Shown piece after piece: positions 25,843-34,112 of a DNA stretch of 64,000 nucleotides. The number at the start of each line of letters is the position of its first letter. Within the stretch, counting starts at the first letter, position 1. The notes beneath the pieces were generated by a model. The model did no database searches. It worked only from the letters and a program-made list of their open reading frames with translations, and was not told the origin of the DNA. Made by a program: the position numbers and the translations under genes. Origin of the DNA: Lachnospiraceae bacterium (lineage in GTDB: Bacteria > Bacillota > Clostridia > Lachnospirales > Lachnospiraceae); the NCBI GenBank assembly GCA_900168235.1, contig FUZG01000001.1, positions 248,001-312,000 of the forward strand, read 5' to 3'.

Positions 25843-26956
25843 CCTTCTTATAAGCTATCAAAGTATCCAGGTGAACATTTTCAACACTCTTAAAGATATT
25901 TGCTTCTACATACTCGTTCTGCTCATGAAGCTGCCTGATGAGGGCTTTTACATCAGCTCTCTTGGAACCTTTTCCTGTTCCTCCGCAGGTCGCGCAGCTT
26001 TCCGTAAAGCGGCACGCACAGGCGATGAAGTTCAGATTATTGTAGTCTCTCCATCTCTTGATATCGTCCTCGCGGATAAGATACAGCGGACGGATAAGCT
26101 CCATTCCCGGGAAATTCTGGCTGTGAAGCTTCGGCATCATTGTCTGTATCTGACCGCCGTAGAGCATACCCATGAGGATAGTCTCTATAACGTCATCATA
26201 GTGATGACCGAGAGCGATCTTATTGCATCCGAGTTCCTTTGCGTGGCTGTAAAGCGCACCGCGTCTCATTCTCGCGCAGAGATAGCAGGGCGAATCACCC
26301 TCACCTGCCACGATATCATAGATTTCAGACTTAAAAACAGTGATCGGCACACCGAGAAGCTTTGCATTATCAAGGATAGTCTGATAATTGAGCTCATTAT
26401 ATCCGGGATTCATTACCAGATATACAACGTCAAAATTTTTCTCGCCGTGACGGGCAAGCTCCTGAAAAAGCTTTGCCATCAGCATGGAGTCCTTACCGCC
26501 TGATATACATACTGCGATGCGGTCGCCGTCCTGAATAAGCTCATACTGCTTTATCGCACGGACAAACTTTGTCCAGAGATCACGTCTGAAAGTCTTTATG
26601 ATGCTCCGCTCTGCCTTTTTTGCAGATTCTTCTGAAGCACTGTCATCTGCAAGGAGCGCTTCCATTCTTTTCTGAAGAACAGCCTGCCATCCGCGCTCGA
26701 TATTATAGGCTTCGATACCGTCTGCCCTGAGCTTCTCAGCAATGTCCGCACTGCGTTTTCCCGTATAGCACAGGAGATACACAGGCTTATCCTTCGGGAC
26801 TTCCTGCATATGATCATAAAATTCTTCCCAGGGGATGTGGACAGCATCCGGAAGTGACTCCGTCTTAAATTCCTGTTCCGTACGAACATCGATCAATACT
26901 TTTTCTCTTGTATCCGCCTGCATTTCATCAAGGGATACATCTATCTTTCCGTTCAT
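25784..26956 (-). CDS. Rhodanese domain fused to a TtcA-like tRNA-thiolation/PP-loop ATPase
   Basis: The ATG at 26956 with GAAAGG upstream gives about 390 residues. Residues 1-100 form a rhodanese domain whose active-site loop is LLCYTGKRS. Then comes an ATP-pyrophosphatase domain with the PP-loop CISGGKDSML (about residue 155), a cysteine pair in PCYLCARMRRG, the TtcA-type LGHHYDDVIET, and further cysteines in ACACRFTESCATCGG. TtcA-family enzymes thiolate tRNA using an iron-sulfur cluster; the fused rhodanese could supply sulfur. The exact tRNA position is unknown. The domain fusion is worth noting. Confidence 0.85.
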   Translation of the reverse strand: MNGKIDVSLDEMQADTREKVLIDVRTEQEFKTESLPDAVHIPWEEFYDHMQEVPKDKPVYLLCYTGKRSADIAEKLRADGIEAYNIERGWQAVLQKRMEALLADDSASEESAKKAERSIIKTFRRDLWTKFVRAIKQYELIQDGDRIAVCISGGKDSMLMAKLFQELARHGEKNFDVVYLVMNPGYNELNYQTILDNAKLLGVPITVFKSEIYDIVAGEGDSPCYLCARMRRGALYSHAKELGCNKIALGHHYDDVIETILMGMLYGGQIQTMMPKLHSQNFPGMELIRPLYLIREDDIKRWRDYNNLNFIACACRFTESCATCGGTGKGSKRADVKALIRQLHEQNEYVEANIFKSVENVHLDTLIAYKKDGEKHSFLDTYDEEAKQDI

Positions 26957-26975
26957 AAAAAACCTTTCATAGTAA

Positions 26976-27014
26976 AAGGGCAGATACCGGTTCATTTCCG
27001 GCTATCCTGCCCTT
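26976..27014 (-). terminator. Terminator after mecA
   Basis: AAGGGCAGATACCGG pairs with CCGGCTATCCTGCCCTT (one bulge); read on the minus strand it ends CCCTTTTACT. It lies between mecA and the rhodanese fusion gene. Confidence 0.7.
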
Positions 27015-27029
27015 CTTTGTTACCTTAAG

Positions 27030-27740
27030 TTAGTCTCCAAGTTCTGCCAGCCTTAAAAGCGCACCGTTAGGGATCAGAACATCGCACCACTCCTCGATAT
27101 GTGCTTTTCCCGCGGCTTCAAGTGCCAGAAGCTCACCAAATTCCGAAGCTATAAGGCGAAGCCGTCCAAAAGACTGATCCGTAAGCGTATTCTTTAAGAC
27201 AAGAAGATAATAACACGATCCGTCTTTTTCAGCATATAACCTGCTTTCTGCACTGACAGCAGATCTCACCGCCCTTGCAAACCGCACCGCATCCTCTATA
27301 GACCCAAAAGCCGCCATAAATGATCCTGACGCTGTATTCTTAGATGCCTCTTTTTCTGCTTCCTCAGCGATAACTCCTTCTCTTATGGAATTAAGTTCAT
27401 CCATGACTTCCTGAGTATCGAAACCGCTTAGTTTCAGCTGTTTCTCCATCATATCCAGGATCTCTTTTCTGACTTCCGCTGATATTTTATTACTATTTCC
27501 GTGGAAAACTATGGAAATGCTGTTATCCTTAAGTACAGAAATACGCGCACTCGCCATTCGGATCTCAACTGCATCTTCCATTCCGAGTGTTCTTGCAGCT
27601 TCTTCTAATAATTCCTGAAAAAACTTTGTAGTACGGGTATTCTTTGTGATGATGTCATCAAGGTCAATACCATAATCTCCAAGTTCATCTTCTGACAAAA
27701 TGCATCTTATCTCATTGTCATTTAACCTGGTGAACTTCAT
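27030..27740 (-). CDS. mecA: MecA-type adaptor protein for Clp proteolysis
   Basis: The 236-residue acidic protein has the MecA N-terminal domain (MKFTRLNDNEIRCILSEDEL, then TKFFQELLEEA) that binds targets and a C-terminal domain (YYLLVLKN...FGRLRLIASEFGE) that binds ClpC. Such adaptors deliver proteins to ClpCP; in Bacillus the target includes ComK. A flexible charged linker of about 50 residues joins the domains. It is a single gene with its own terminator. Targets in this organism cannot be inferred. Confidence 0.9.
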   Translation of the reverse strand: MKFTRLNDNEIRCILSEDELGDYGIDLDDIITKNTRTTKFFQELLEEAARTLGMEDAVEIRMASARISVLKDNSISIVFHGNSNKISAEVRKEILDMMEKQLKLSGFDTQEVMDELNSIREGVIAEEAEKEASKNTASGSFMAAFGSIEDAVRFARAVRSAVSAESRLYAEKDGSCYYLLVLKNTLTDQSFGRLRLIASEFGELLALEAAGKAHIEEWCDVLIPNGALLRLAELGD

Positions 27741-27789
27741 AATGCCCGCCTTTCATTCTGCGTGTACCGCGACTGATCATTGCATTATA

Positions 27790-28062
27790 TCACATGGTCT
27801 CCCTATCGTTAAGGGGTAAGTGGACCGCATCCTTCAGTATCCTTATGATTTCGCCGTAATTTTCCGGTTCATGAGGAAATGTACAGTCTGTACAGACTTT
27901 TATCCTGCTGTCTTCCTTTTCGATCCATGTGTAATTTCCTGGGCATGAATCCAGAAAGTACAACGGACAATAACAGAAAAGACAGTTAAAATCTCCTTCC
28001 TTTTTATGGCAGGGAAAGTATTCGCAGTCTCTGTTTTCAAAAAAATGGAACGAATTTTTCAT
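27790..28062 (-). CDS. Cysteine-rich small domain protein (cobalamin-associated)
   Basis: The 90-residue protein is rich in Cys: NRDCEYFPCHK, FNCLFCYCPLY, DSCPGNY and VCTDCTFPH. This is the cysteine-rich small domain (PF04071), which in Clostridia and archaea is usually found with or fused to cobalamin synthesis genes. Here it is the last gene of the cobU-cbiB cluster, 15 bases after cbiB. It probably binds a metal or Fe-S cluster; its role in cobamide synthesis is not established. Confidence 0.88.
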   Translation of the reverse strand: MKNSFHFFENRDCEYFPCHKKEGDFNCLFCYCPLYFLDSCPGNYTWIEKEDSRIKVCTDCTFPHEPENYGEIIRILKDAVHLPLNDRETM

Positions 28063-28077
28063 AAAAATTTAATCTCT

Positions 28078-29088
28078 CTATCTCACAATAAGTGCAAGAA
28101 CAGCTATCGCCAGAAGACCGATCCCCTCTCCGACCACTGCCGAAGACGTCATCAGACGGTTCGCGCGGACTATGTCCTCTATTTCGATATCACGGACAGC
28201 ATCCCCTATGGTCGGTTTCTCTACGATCTTTCCAAAATAACTGGCATTTCCCGCAAGCCGGACCTGCAAAGCCCCTGCCATCACCGACTCAGTCTGCGCC
28301 GAGTTCGGACTGCTGTGATTTCTGCTGTCTCTTCTCCATATCTTCCATGCATTGCTGCCGGACATTTCTTCATCCGCAAAGTATGCACAGCCGATCATCA
28401 GAAGCGCAGATAACCTTGACGGCAGATAATTTAATACGTCATCGAGTTTTGCCGCAGCTCTTCCAAAAAACAGGTACCTGTCATTTTTATAACCTATCAT
28501 GGAATCCATGGTATTTACTGCTTTATAAAAGAATCCAAGTACAGGTCCGCCTATGAATAAAAATATCATCGGTGCGATAACACCGTCAGAAGCATTTTCT
28601 GCAACGGTCTCAACTGCGGCTTTTGTGACACCCTCCACAGACAGTGACTCTGTATCCCTGCCCACTATCATGGATACCGCATGTCTCCCGGACTTTAACC
28701 GTTCTTCCTCACTGCCGTCACCCTTTAATGCCTTGTAAACTTTCATACTCTCGACACGAAGGCTCTTAACCGCAAGGATCTGCCAGGTCATTATGGACTC
28801 TGCTATATATAAAGCAATCGGCGAAACACTCCTGCAAATCATCAATATCCCTGCAGTAACAGCAACGGTTATGATGATCACAAGGATGCAGAGGACGGAT
28901 CCCCGGCGAAATTCTTTTTTACTCTGTAATTCCTTATCGGCATTTTTTTGTCTTTCGGGATATAGTATTTTTTCCAGAAAACTTATCAGTTTTCCAATGG
29001 CTATGATGGGATGAGGGAATCCATGAGGATCCCCCAAAATCAGATCCATGATAAATCCGGTAAGACATGCCGCAAACCTAAGTTTCAT
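28078..29088 (-). CDS. cbiB: Adenosylcobinamide-phosphate synthase
   Basis: The 336-residue membrane protein begins with the family motif DLILGDPHGFPHPI and includes GRDTESLSVEGVTKAAVETVAENASD and FKAVNTMDSMIGYKN-like segments. CbiB joins aminopropanol phosphate (or ethanolamine phosphate) to adenosylcobyric acid, late in B12 synthesis. Four to five hydrophobic segments fit a membrane enzyme. The start overlaps the previous gene by ATGA, so it is coupled to the CobU-like pair. Confidence 0.95.
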   Translation of the reverse strand: MKLRFAACLTGFIMDLILGDPHGFPHPIIAIGKLISFLEKILYPERQKNADKELQSKKEFRRGSVLCILVIIITVAVTAGILMICRSVSPIALYIAESIMTWQILAVKSLRVESMKVYKALKGDGSEEERLKSGRHAVSMIVGRDTESLSVEGVTKAAVETVAENASDGVIAPMIFLFIGGPVLGFFYKAVNTMDSMIGYKNDRYLFFGRAAAKLDDVLNYLPSRLSALLMIGCAYFADEEMSGSNAWKIWRRDSRNHSSPNSAQTESVMAGALQVRLAGNASYFGKIVEKPTIGDAVRDIEIEDIVRANRLMTSSAVVGEGIGLLAIAVLALIVR

Positions 29089-29450
29089 TTTAATTTTTCA
29101 GGAATCCCGGCAAATACTCTGTACACCGCATCGGAACGCTCTGCAAGTACATTGACCGTTCTTCCCAGCCTTTCCCTGTATTTCCTGTCATCCTCCGACA
29201 TAGGGACTACACCGGAGCCGACCTCTTCTGTAATAAGGATCACATCCGATCCCTTCAAAAAGATTTCGAGAGCCTTTTCTGATGCCGTCTCAGGTTCAGA
29301 GCGGAACCAGTCATTAAATTTATTTACTATGACCTTCCCCGAAACAGCTTCTTCCAAAAAATCTTTCATATCCCGGACTCTGGCACTCGAGGCACACTTT
29401 TTTGCAAATTCAAGTTTACCCTGATACTTTCCGCCTGTAATGAGGATCAT
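29085..29450 (-). CDS. CobU-like protein with degenerate P-loop
   Basis: The ATG at 29450 overlaps the stop of the preceding cobU (ATGA). The 121-residue product ends in the typical CobU C-terminus: ITEEVGSGVVP, then YRERLGRTVNVLAERSD and VYRVFAGIPEKLK. However, the N-terminus reads GGKYQGKLEFA, lacking the Ser/Thr of a working P-loop GxxxxGK(S/T), and about 60 central residues are missing. It is unlikely to bind GTP alone. With the intact-P-loop partner next door it may form a divided CobU, or it may be regulatory. The product name is therefore left open. Confidence 0.75.
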   Translation of the reverse strand: MILITGGKYQGKLEFAKKCASSARVRDMKDFLEEAVSGKVIVNKFNDWFRSEPETASEKALEIFLKGSDVILITEEVGSGVVPMSEDDRKYRERLGRTVNVLAERSDAVYRVFAGIPEKLK

Positions 29451-29995
29451 TTCATGCCGCCTTTCCTGGCGCGTGGAATACCGCATATGACTTCCGTTAC
29501 TGTCTCTGACGCCTCAGCGATCCAAATGTGGATCTTTCCAAGGATCTCCATATATCTGTCTGTTTCTCCCGTGTAACCGATGCCGTCACGAAATATATCG
29601 TCCGACACTATGATGATATCCTCGGTTTCCTCATCAAGCTTCATTATCTCCGAAAATATCCGTGTCCCGACTGTATCCGTATCATTCATACTTCCATCCG
29701 GTTCAAAAAGCTCATTTGCCAAAAGATCCGAAAGGCTTTCAAGCAGAATCACACTTCCCTTGATATCATTACTATCTGCGAGATCACCTATCGACCTCTG
29801 CATCTCGATAGTCTCAAACCCGAGACCCTCTCTCATTTTTCTGTGACGTTCAATGCGTCTTTCTGCTTCCCGTCCTATGGGCGCCATCGTTGCGAGATAA
29901 AAAAGCTTCCGGTCATTACGTCTGCATGCCAGTGCAAATCTTTCTGCGTATGCGGATTTCCCGCTTCCGCTTCCGCCAATAACCAGATGGATCAT
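29447..29995 (-). CDS. cobU: Adenosylcobinamide kinase / guanylyltransferase (CobU)
   Basis: The 182-residue protein has the P-loop GGSGSGKSAYAERFA at residue 7, and RIERHRKMREGLGFETIE with the His that is guanylylated in CobU of Salmonella. It phosphorylates adenosylcobinamide and transfers GMP to it, activating the lower-ligand acceptor. The expected EVGxGVVP motif near the C-terminus is replaced by DDIFRDGIGYTGETDRY. Its neighbour keeps that motif but has lost the P-loop. Both ends overlap neighbours by four bases. Confidence 0.87.
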   Translation of the reverse strand: MIHLVIGGSGSGKSAYAERFALACRRNDRKLFYLATMAPIGREAERRIERHRKMREGLGFETIEMQRSIGDLADSNDIKGSVILLESLSDLLANELFEPDGSMNDTDTVGTRIFSEIMKLDEETEDIIIVSDDIFRDGIGYTGETDRYMEILGKIHIWIAEASETVTEVICGIPRARKGGMK

Positions 29996-31203
29996 ACTGT
30001 TTCTCCGCCTGCACGTTCACTTTCCCTTGCCTGATTTTTTCTATCCAGACTATTTATCATTCCGTCAAATAATTCCTTTGCAAGGGCTGCTACCGGAACC
30101 GCGAGGAGCATACCCATAAATCCGCCTATGGCACTTCCCGCGATAAGAGCAATGATGACGAGCATCGGATGAACTGAGATATTTGAGCTTAAAAGCTTAG
30201 GATTTATGATATTTCCATCAATAGTCTGTATCACAAAAAAGACTATGATACCGATGATCATCTTATCAATGTCACCATTCAGCATGCATACAAGAATAGT
30301 AGAACCGTAGCCTACCATCGGTCCTACATACGGGATCAGATTACCGATTCCGCTTAAGATTCCGATAAGCACCGCATAACGCACTCCAAATAACGTAAGC
30401 GTTACGCTTGCCATCAGTGCGACTATAACAGCATCAAGGAGCTGTCCCCTGATATAACCTGAGAAAACCCTGTCTGCCTCTTTGACAAAAATGCAGAATA
30501 ACTGATATCCCCTCGGCTTCACGACAACCTTCAGCACACGTCCCCAGTAATTTTTCAGGGGTTCACCATCTATCAGGAAATATATGCAGAAAATTATGGC
30601 AAATATGGTATTCGTCAAAAAACTGCCCACGTTTGTTGCAGAAGCGATCATATTCTTTGCAACACCCTGGATCGCAGAAGCCAGAACACCGCCCGCTTCC
30701 TCTATATATGACTCAAGCGTCGGAGATGCCAGATTTAATTCATTCAACCTGATATTCATATTGCGGTAGAGACTGTTTAAGTTTCTAACGTACAGCTTCA
30801 CAGTTTCTGACAGAGTATCAAAGTCAGCAAGTATGATCTGCCTTGCAAAAGTTGACACAACGATGGACAGTATCGCTGTCACAAATGCCGCCGCAAGTAT
30901 CATGGTAAGGGCAACCGCCGGAGTTCTCGCTTTACCGGCCTTATCACCTTTGTAGATCGGAAACTTGCAGAACTGCTTCTCAAAAAATCCCACGACAGGA
31001 TGCAGTATATATGCTATTACAAATCCAGCGATAACAGGTTTCAGCACGATTCCCAGAAAATGGATACCGTTTCTGATACCGAAAAATACCGCAGTAATAT
31101 TATCAGTGAATCTTACAAGCAAAAAAATGATCAGAAACGTTATTACCGTATAGATCGCTATCGTCGTATATTTTTTATTAAAATGTTTCTTCCACTCAAA
31201 CAT
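29992..31203 (-). CDS. AI-2E family (PerM-type) membrane transporter
   Basis: The 403-residue protein has about eight hydrophobic segments and the AI-2E/PerM (PF01594) motifs FSGYIRGQLLDAVIV, GIGNLIPYVGPMVG and an SAIGGFMGMLLAVPVAA ending. Family members have been linked to autoinducer-2 export or Na+/H+ antiport; which applies here is unknown. The ATG at 31203 has GAGGAG upstream. The stop overlaps the start of cobU, so cobalamin genes may be read from this promoter. Confidence 0.9.
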   Translation of the reverse strand: MFEWKKHFNKKYTTIAIYTVITFLIIFLLVRFTDNITAVFFGIRNGIHFLGIVLKPVIAGFVIAYILHPVVGFFEKQFCKFPIYKGDKAGKARTPAVALTMILAAAFVTAILSIVVSTFARQIILADFDTLSETVKLYVRNLNSLYRNMNIRLNELNLASPTLESYIEEAGGVLASAIQGVAKNMIASATNVGSFLTNTIFAIIFCIYFLIDGEPLKNYWGRVLKVVVKPRGYQLFCIFVKEADRVFSGYIRGQLLDAVIVALMASVTLTLFGVRYAVLIGILSGIGNLIPYVGPMVGYGSTILVCMLNGDIDKMIIGIIVFFVIQTIDGNIINPKLLSSNISVHPMLVIIALIAGSAIGGFMGMLLAVPVAALAKELFDGMINSLDRKNQARESERAGGETV

Positions 31204-31332
31204 CAAAGCTCCTCTTTCCCCGGCAACTCTCTTTTTTAATGAGCAAAATTATGTCATACGGTTTTATTATAGCACAGAATACCTATGCTATAATCAAGTT
31301 GTAAATACTGTCAATCAATACGGGGTATATTT

Positions 31333-31608
31333 ATGATCGTTAGAAAACACTTTATTTTTTCCGGCTCTGTTCAGGGCGTAGGATTTCGTTACCGTGCTTA
31401 TTATTCTGCACTGAAATTCGGCTTAACAGGCTTCGTCTGCAACCTAAGCGATGGAACAGTGGAAATGGAACTTCAGGGTGATCCCGAAGCGATATCCCAG
31501 TGCATAGGCGATATTGACGCAGGTCACTTTATCCATATAGACGGTATCGAATCAAAAGAAATACCGCTTTCCGAAGAAAGCGGTTTCAAAGTACGTGGTT
31601 CTTATTAA
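31333..31608 (+). CDS. acyP: Acylphosphatase
   Basis: The 91-residue protein carries the acylphosphatase signature GSVQGVGFRYRAYYSALKFG, with the catalytic Arg after GVGF and the conserved Asn in GFVCNLSDG. It hydrolyses acyl phosphates in the cytosol. It is divergent from the AI-2E gene and convergent with the amino-acid ABC operon; its last codons contain a hairpin that appears to stop the opposing transcript. Confidence 0.95.
   Translation: MIVRKHFIFSGSVQGVGFRYRAYYSALKFGLTGFVCNLSDGTVEMELQGDPEAISQCIGDIDAGHFIHIDGIESKEIPLSEESGFKVRGSY
31563..31584 (-). terminator. Terminator of the amino-acid ABC operon, embedded in the acyP coding sequence
   Basis: ACCGCTTTC and GAAAGCGGT form a perfect nine-pair stem with a four-base loop inside acyP codons. 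On the minus strand ATTTCTTTTG follows, about 30 bases after the ABC ATPase stop. Confidence 0.65.
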
Positions 31609-31614
31609 GATTTT

Positions 31615-32373
31615 TCAGAGATTCTGATATCTGCCAAGGAAGCTCTTCATTCTCTCATTTTCAGATGAGAATACTTTCTCCGGTGCGCCCTGCTCTACTA
31701 TCACACCATGCTCCATAAACACAACTTCATCACTGATATCTCTTGCAAATGCCATTTCATGTGTCACGATCACCATTGTGATATGAAGGTCTGCAAGAGA
31801 TTTTATCACTTTCAGCACTTCTCCGGTAAGCTCCGGATCAAGGGCGGATGTGGGCTCGTCAAAGAAAAGTATCCTAGGATTAAGTGCCAGCGCTCTCGCG
31901 ATCGCTACTCTCTGACACTGTCCGCCTGAGAGCTGACACGGATATGCATCTGCCTTATCCGCAAGTCCCATACGCTCCAGAAGCTTTCTCGCGGTTTCTT
32001 CCACTTCTTTTTTATCCCTCTTCTGCACCCTTACAGGAGCATCCATGATATTTTTCAATACAGACATATGAGGGAACAGATTAAAGTTCTGAAATACAAG
32101 TCCGAAGATCGAAGTGATCTTTTTCAATTCTGACTTTGACGCATAGCTCACAACATCATTTTCTGTTGATGCCGCTACATTTCCGTCATAAACGATCGAT
32201 CCCCCGTCTATTGTCTCCAAGCCTGTCGCCAGACGGAGAAGTGTAGACTTTCCGGAACCGGAAGGACCGATGATGGACAAAATTTTTCCCTCTTCCACAG
32301 AAAGAGAGATATCCTTTAATACTTCCTCTCCATCAAAGGATTTCTTTATATTTTTAAGTTCAAGTAATGCCAT
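31615..32373 (-). CDS. Polar amino-acid ABC transporter ATP-binding protein
   Basis: This 252-residue ATPase has Walker A GPSGSGKST, signature LSGGQCQR, Walker B ILFFDEPTSALDPE and HEMAFARD, the last typical of GlnQ/HisP-type polar amino-acid importers. It lies 20 bases after the permease gene, with the binding lipoprotein first in the operon. It energises uptake of an amino acid that cannot be named from sequence. Confidence 0.95.
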   Translation of the reverse strand: MALLELKNIKKSFDGEEVLKDISLSVEEGKILSIIGPSGSGKSTLLRLATGLETIDGGSIVYDGNVAASTENDVVSYASKSELKKITSIFGLVFQNFNLFPHMSVLKNIMDAPVRVQKRDKKEVEETARKLLERMGLADKADAYPCQLSGGQCQRVAIARALALNPRILFFDEPTSALDPELTGEVLKVIKSLADLHITMVIVTHEMAFARDISDEVVFMEHGVIVEQGAPEKVFSSENERMKSFLGRYQNL

Positions 32374-32393
32374 GTTCTTTTGTGATCCCTTCC

Positions 32394-33044
32394 TTAGTTG
32401 TAGTAAGCCATCTTCTTCTCAAGGAAGTCCATTCCCCATGCAACAACAGCGTTAAAAATATAATAGAAACATGCTGCAGCCACGAACGGCATCATGCTGG
32501 TCTGAGAACTTGCAAGCGCCTTTGCTGTAGTGAACATTTCCGCAACACTGATGGTAAATGCAAGGGATGTATCCTTAACAAGTGTAATAACCTCGTTTGT
32601 CACAGAGGGAAGTATCCTCTTTACGACCTGAGGAAGAATGATCACGAAAAATGTCTGGATATGGTTATATCCCAGGATCTGCGCAGCCTCATACTGTCCC
32701 TTTGGAATGGACTGGATACCGCTTCGGTATATCTCTGCAAAATATGCAGCGTAGTTTATGGCAAATCCTATCAAAGCAGCCCAGATCCTGTATCCATTGG
32801 TTACCCTTATTCCAAAGATATAGTACGGTCCGAAATATACCACCATTAACTGGAGCATAAGCGGTGTACCACGCATGATCGAGATATAGATCTTTGTCAG
32901 ACCTGCGATTATAGGATTTTTGCTCATTCTTCCGAATGCAACTATAAGTCCTAACGGAAGTGATACAAGCAGTGTCACTACGAAAATGTATACGCTGACG
33001 CCCATTCCTTCCACAAGGGACAGCATAAGAAGCGCAAAACTCAT
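32394..33044 (-). CDS. Polar amino-acid ABC transporter permease
   Basis: The 216-residue protein has about five hydrophobic segments and the HisM/GlnP-type EAA loop FRSG-like IYRSGIQSIPKGQYEAAQILG followed by ILPQVVKRILPS. It should form a homodimeric channel with the adjacent ATPase. It is 34 bases after the binding-protein gene. No T-box or riboswitch precedes this operon. Confidence 0.94.
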   Translation of the reverse strand: MSFALLMLSLVEGMGVSVYIFVVTLLVSLPLGLIVAFGRMSKNPIIAGLTKIYISIMRGTPLMLQLMVVYFGPYYIFGIRVTNGYRIWAALIGFAINYAAYFAEIYRSGIQSIPKGQYEAAQILGYNHIQTFFVIILPQVVKRILPSVTNEVITLVKDTSLAFTISVAEMFTTAKALASSQTSMMPFVAAACFYYIFNAVVAWGMDFLEKKMAYYN

Positions 33045-33078
33045 GAAAAAACTTTTCCTTTCAGTTACTTTTTTATAC

Positions 33079-33933
33079 TCATTTAGAGATGGTTGTTACA
33101 TCACGTCCGAACCACTTATTTGAGATTTCCTCAAGTGTTCCGTCAGCAGCCATTTCTTTCATCACTGCATTGACCTGATCACAAAGCTCTGTGTTGCCTT
33201 TCTTGAAGCCAATGCCGTACTGCTCGGAAGCAAATGCCTCATCAAGAACACGGAGATCCATTCCGCCGCTTGTGATCTTGTACTCAGCTACTGTGCTGTC
33301 CATAGCGATAGCATCAACTGATCCCATATCAAGGTCCATCATTGCTGTGTTATAATCCGGTGTTGTCTGAAGTGTTCCGAATGATGCTGCGAGATCCTTA
33401 TTCGCATCTTCTTTAAGAGCAGCCTCTGCAGAAGAATCTGCCTGAACCTCTACAACTTTGCCTGCAAGATCTGCCGCAGTCTGGATATCACTGTCGCTTC
33501 GAACTACGAATACCTGACTGTTGTCCATATACGCATCAGACCATGTGTAATCGTCTTCTCTTCCGCTGATAGTGAATCCGTTCCAGATACAGTCGATAGT
33601 TCCTGCATCAAGCTCAGCATCCTTGGAATCCCATGCGATAGGCTGGAAAACTACTTCTTTTCCCATACGCTTTGCAGCCTCGGCAGCGAGCTCCAGATCA
33701 AATCCTGTAAACTCACCGTTATCTCCCTTAAAGCCCATAGGCGGGAAGTCCTGATCAAAACCAACTGTAAATGTACCGCTCTCTGCCGGTGCAGCTGTTG
33801 TTGCTGCGCCGGTCTCAGTTGAAGCTGCTGCAGTTGATGCTGTTTCTGTAGAAGTTTTTGCTGCTGTATTTCCGCATCCGATAAGAGATGCTGCCATAAG
33901 TACAGCAAGTCCAAGTGATAATGTCTTTTTCAT
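33079..33933 (-). CDS. Amino-acid ABC transporter substrate-binding lipoprotein
   Basis: The ATG at 33933 follows AAGGAGGATC and starts a lipoprotein signal with lipobox LIGC; the longer frame to 33969 lacks a site. After a Thr/Ala/Ser-rich linker, the SBP_bac_3 domain has FTVGFDQDFPPMGFKGDNGEFTG-like features (FPPMGF, FDLELAAEAAKRMGK) and a C-terminal NKWFG. About 284 residues. It captures an amino acid outside the cell for the two downstream genes. The ligand class cannot be told from sequence alone. Confidence 0.93.
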   Translation of the reverse strand: MKKTLSLGLAVLMAASLIGCGNTAAKTSTETASTAAASTETGAATTAAPAESGTFTVGFDQDFPPMGFKGDNGEFTGFDLELAAEAAKRMGKEVVFQPIAWDSKDAELDAGTIDCIWNGFTISGREDDYTWSDAYMDNSQVFVVRSDSDIQTAADLAGKVVEVQADSSAEAALKEDANKDLAASFGTLQTTPDYNTAMMDLDMGSVDAIAMDSTVAEYKITSGGMDLRVLDEAFASEQYGIGFKKGNTELCDQVNAVMKEMAADGTLEEISNKWFGRDVTTISK

Positions 33934-34062
33934 AATGATCCTCCTTCTCGTTATGACTATCATCTGCATAAGGGCAGACTGACAGCCCCCTCTCTAAAAC
34001 ACTTTACTATGGTAGCAAATTAAAGTGTTTCTGTAAAGAAAAAAAGATCAATAAACTTAAAA

Positions 34063-34090
34063 AAGTCGGCATCCAACTGGATACCGACTT
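34063..34090 (-). terminator. Terminator of rny
   Basis: AAGTCGGCATCC and GGATACCGACTT form a stem with an AACT loop; on the minus strand TTTTTTAAG follows, 22 bases after the rny stop. Confidence 0.88.
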
Positions 34091-34112
34091 CACTAATACT
34101 CTCTTGCAGTGA

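Noticed and set aside
31207-31332. Cobalamin riboswitch ahead of the AI-2E/cobU genes
   Set aside because: The 126-bp spacer is too short and has no B12-box-like sequence such as GCCACTG.
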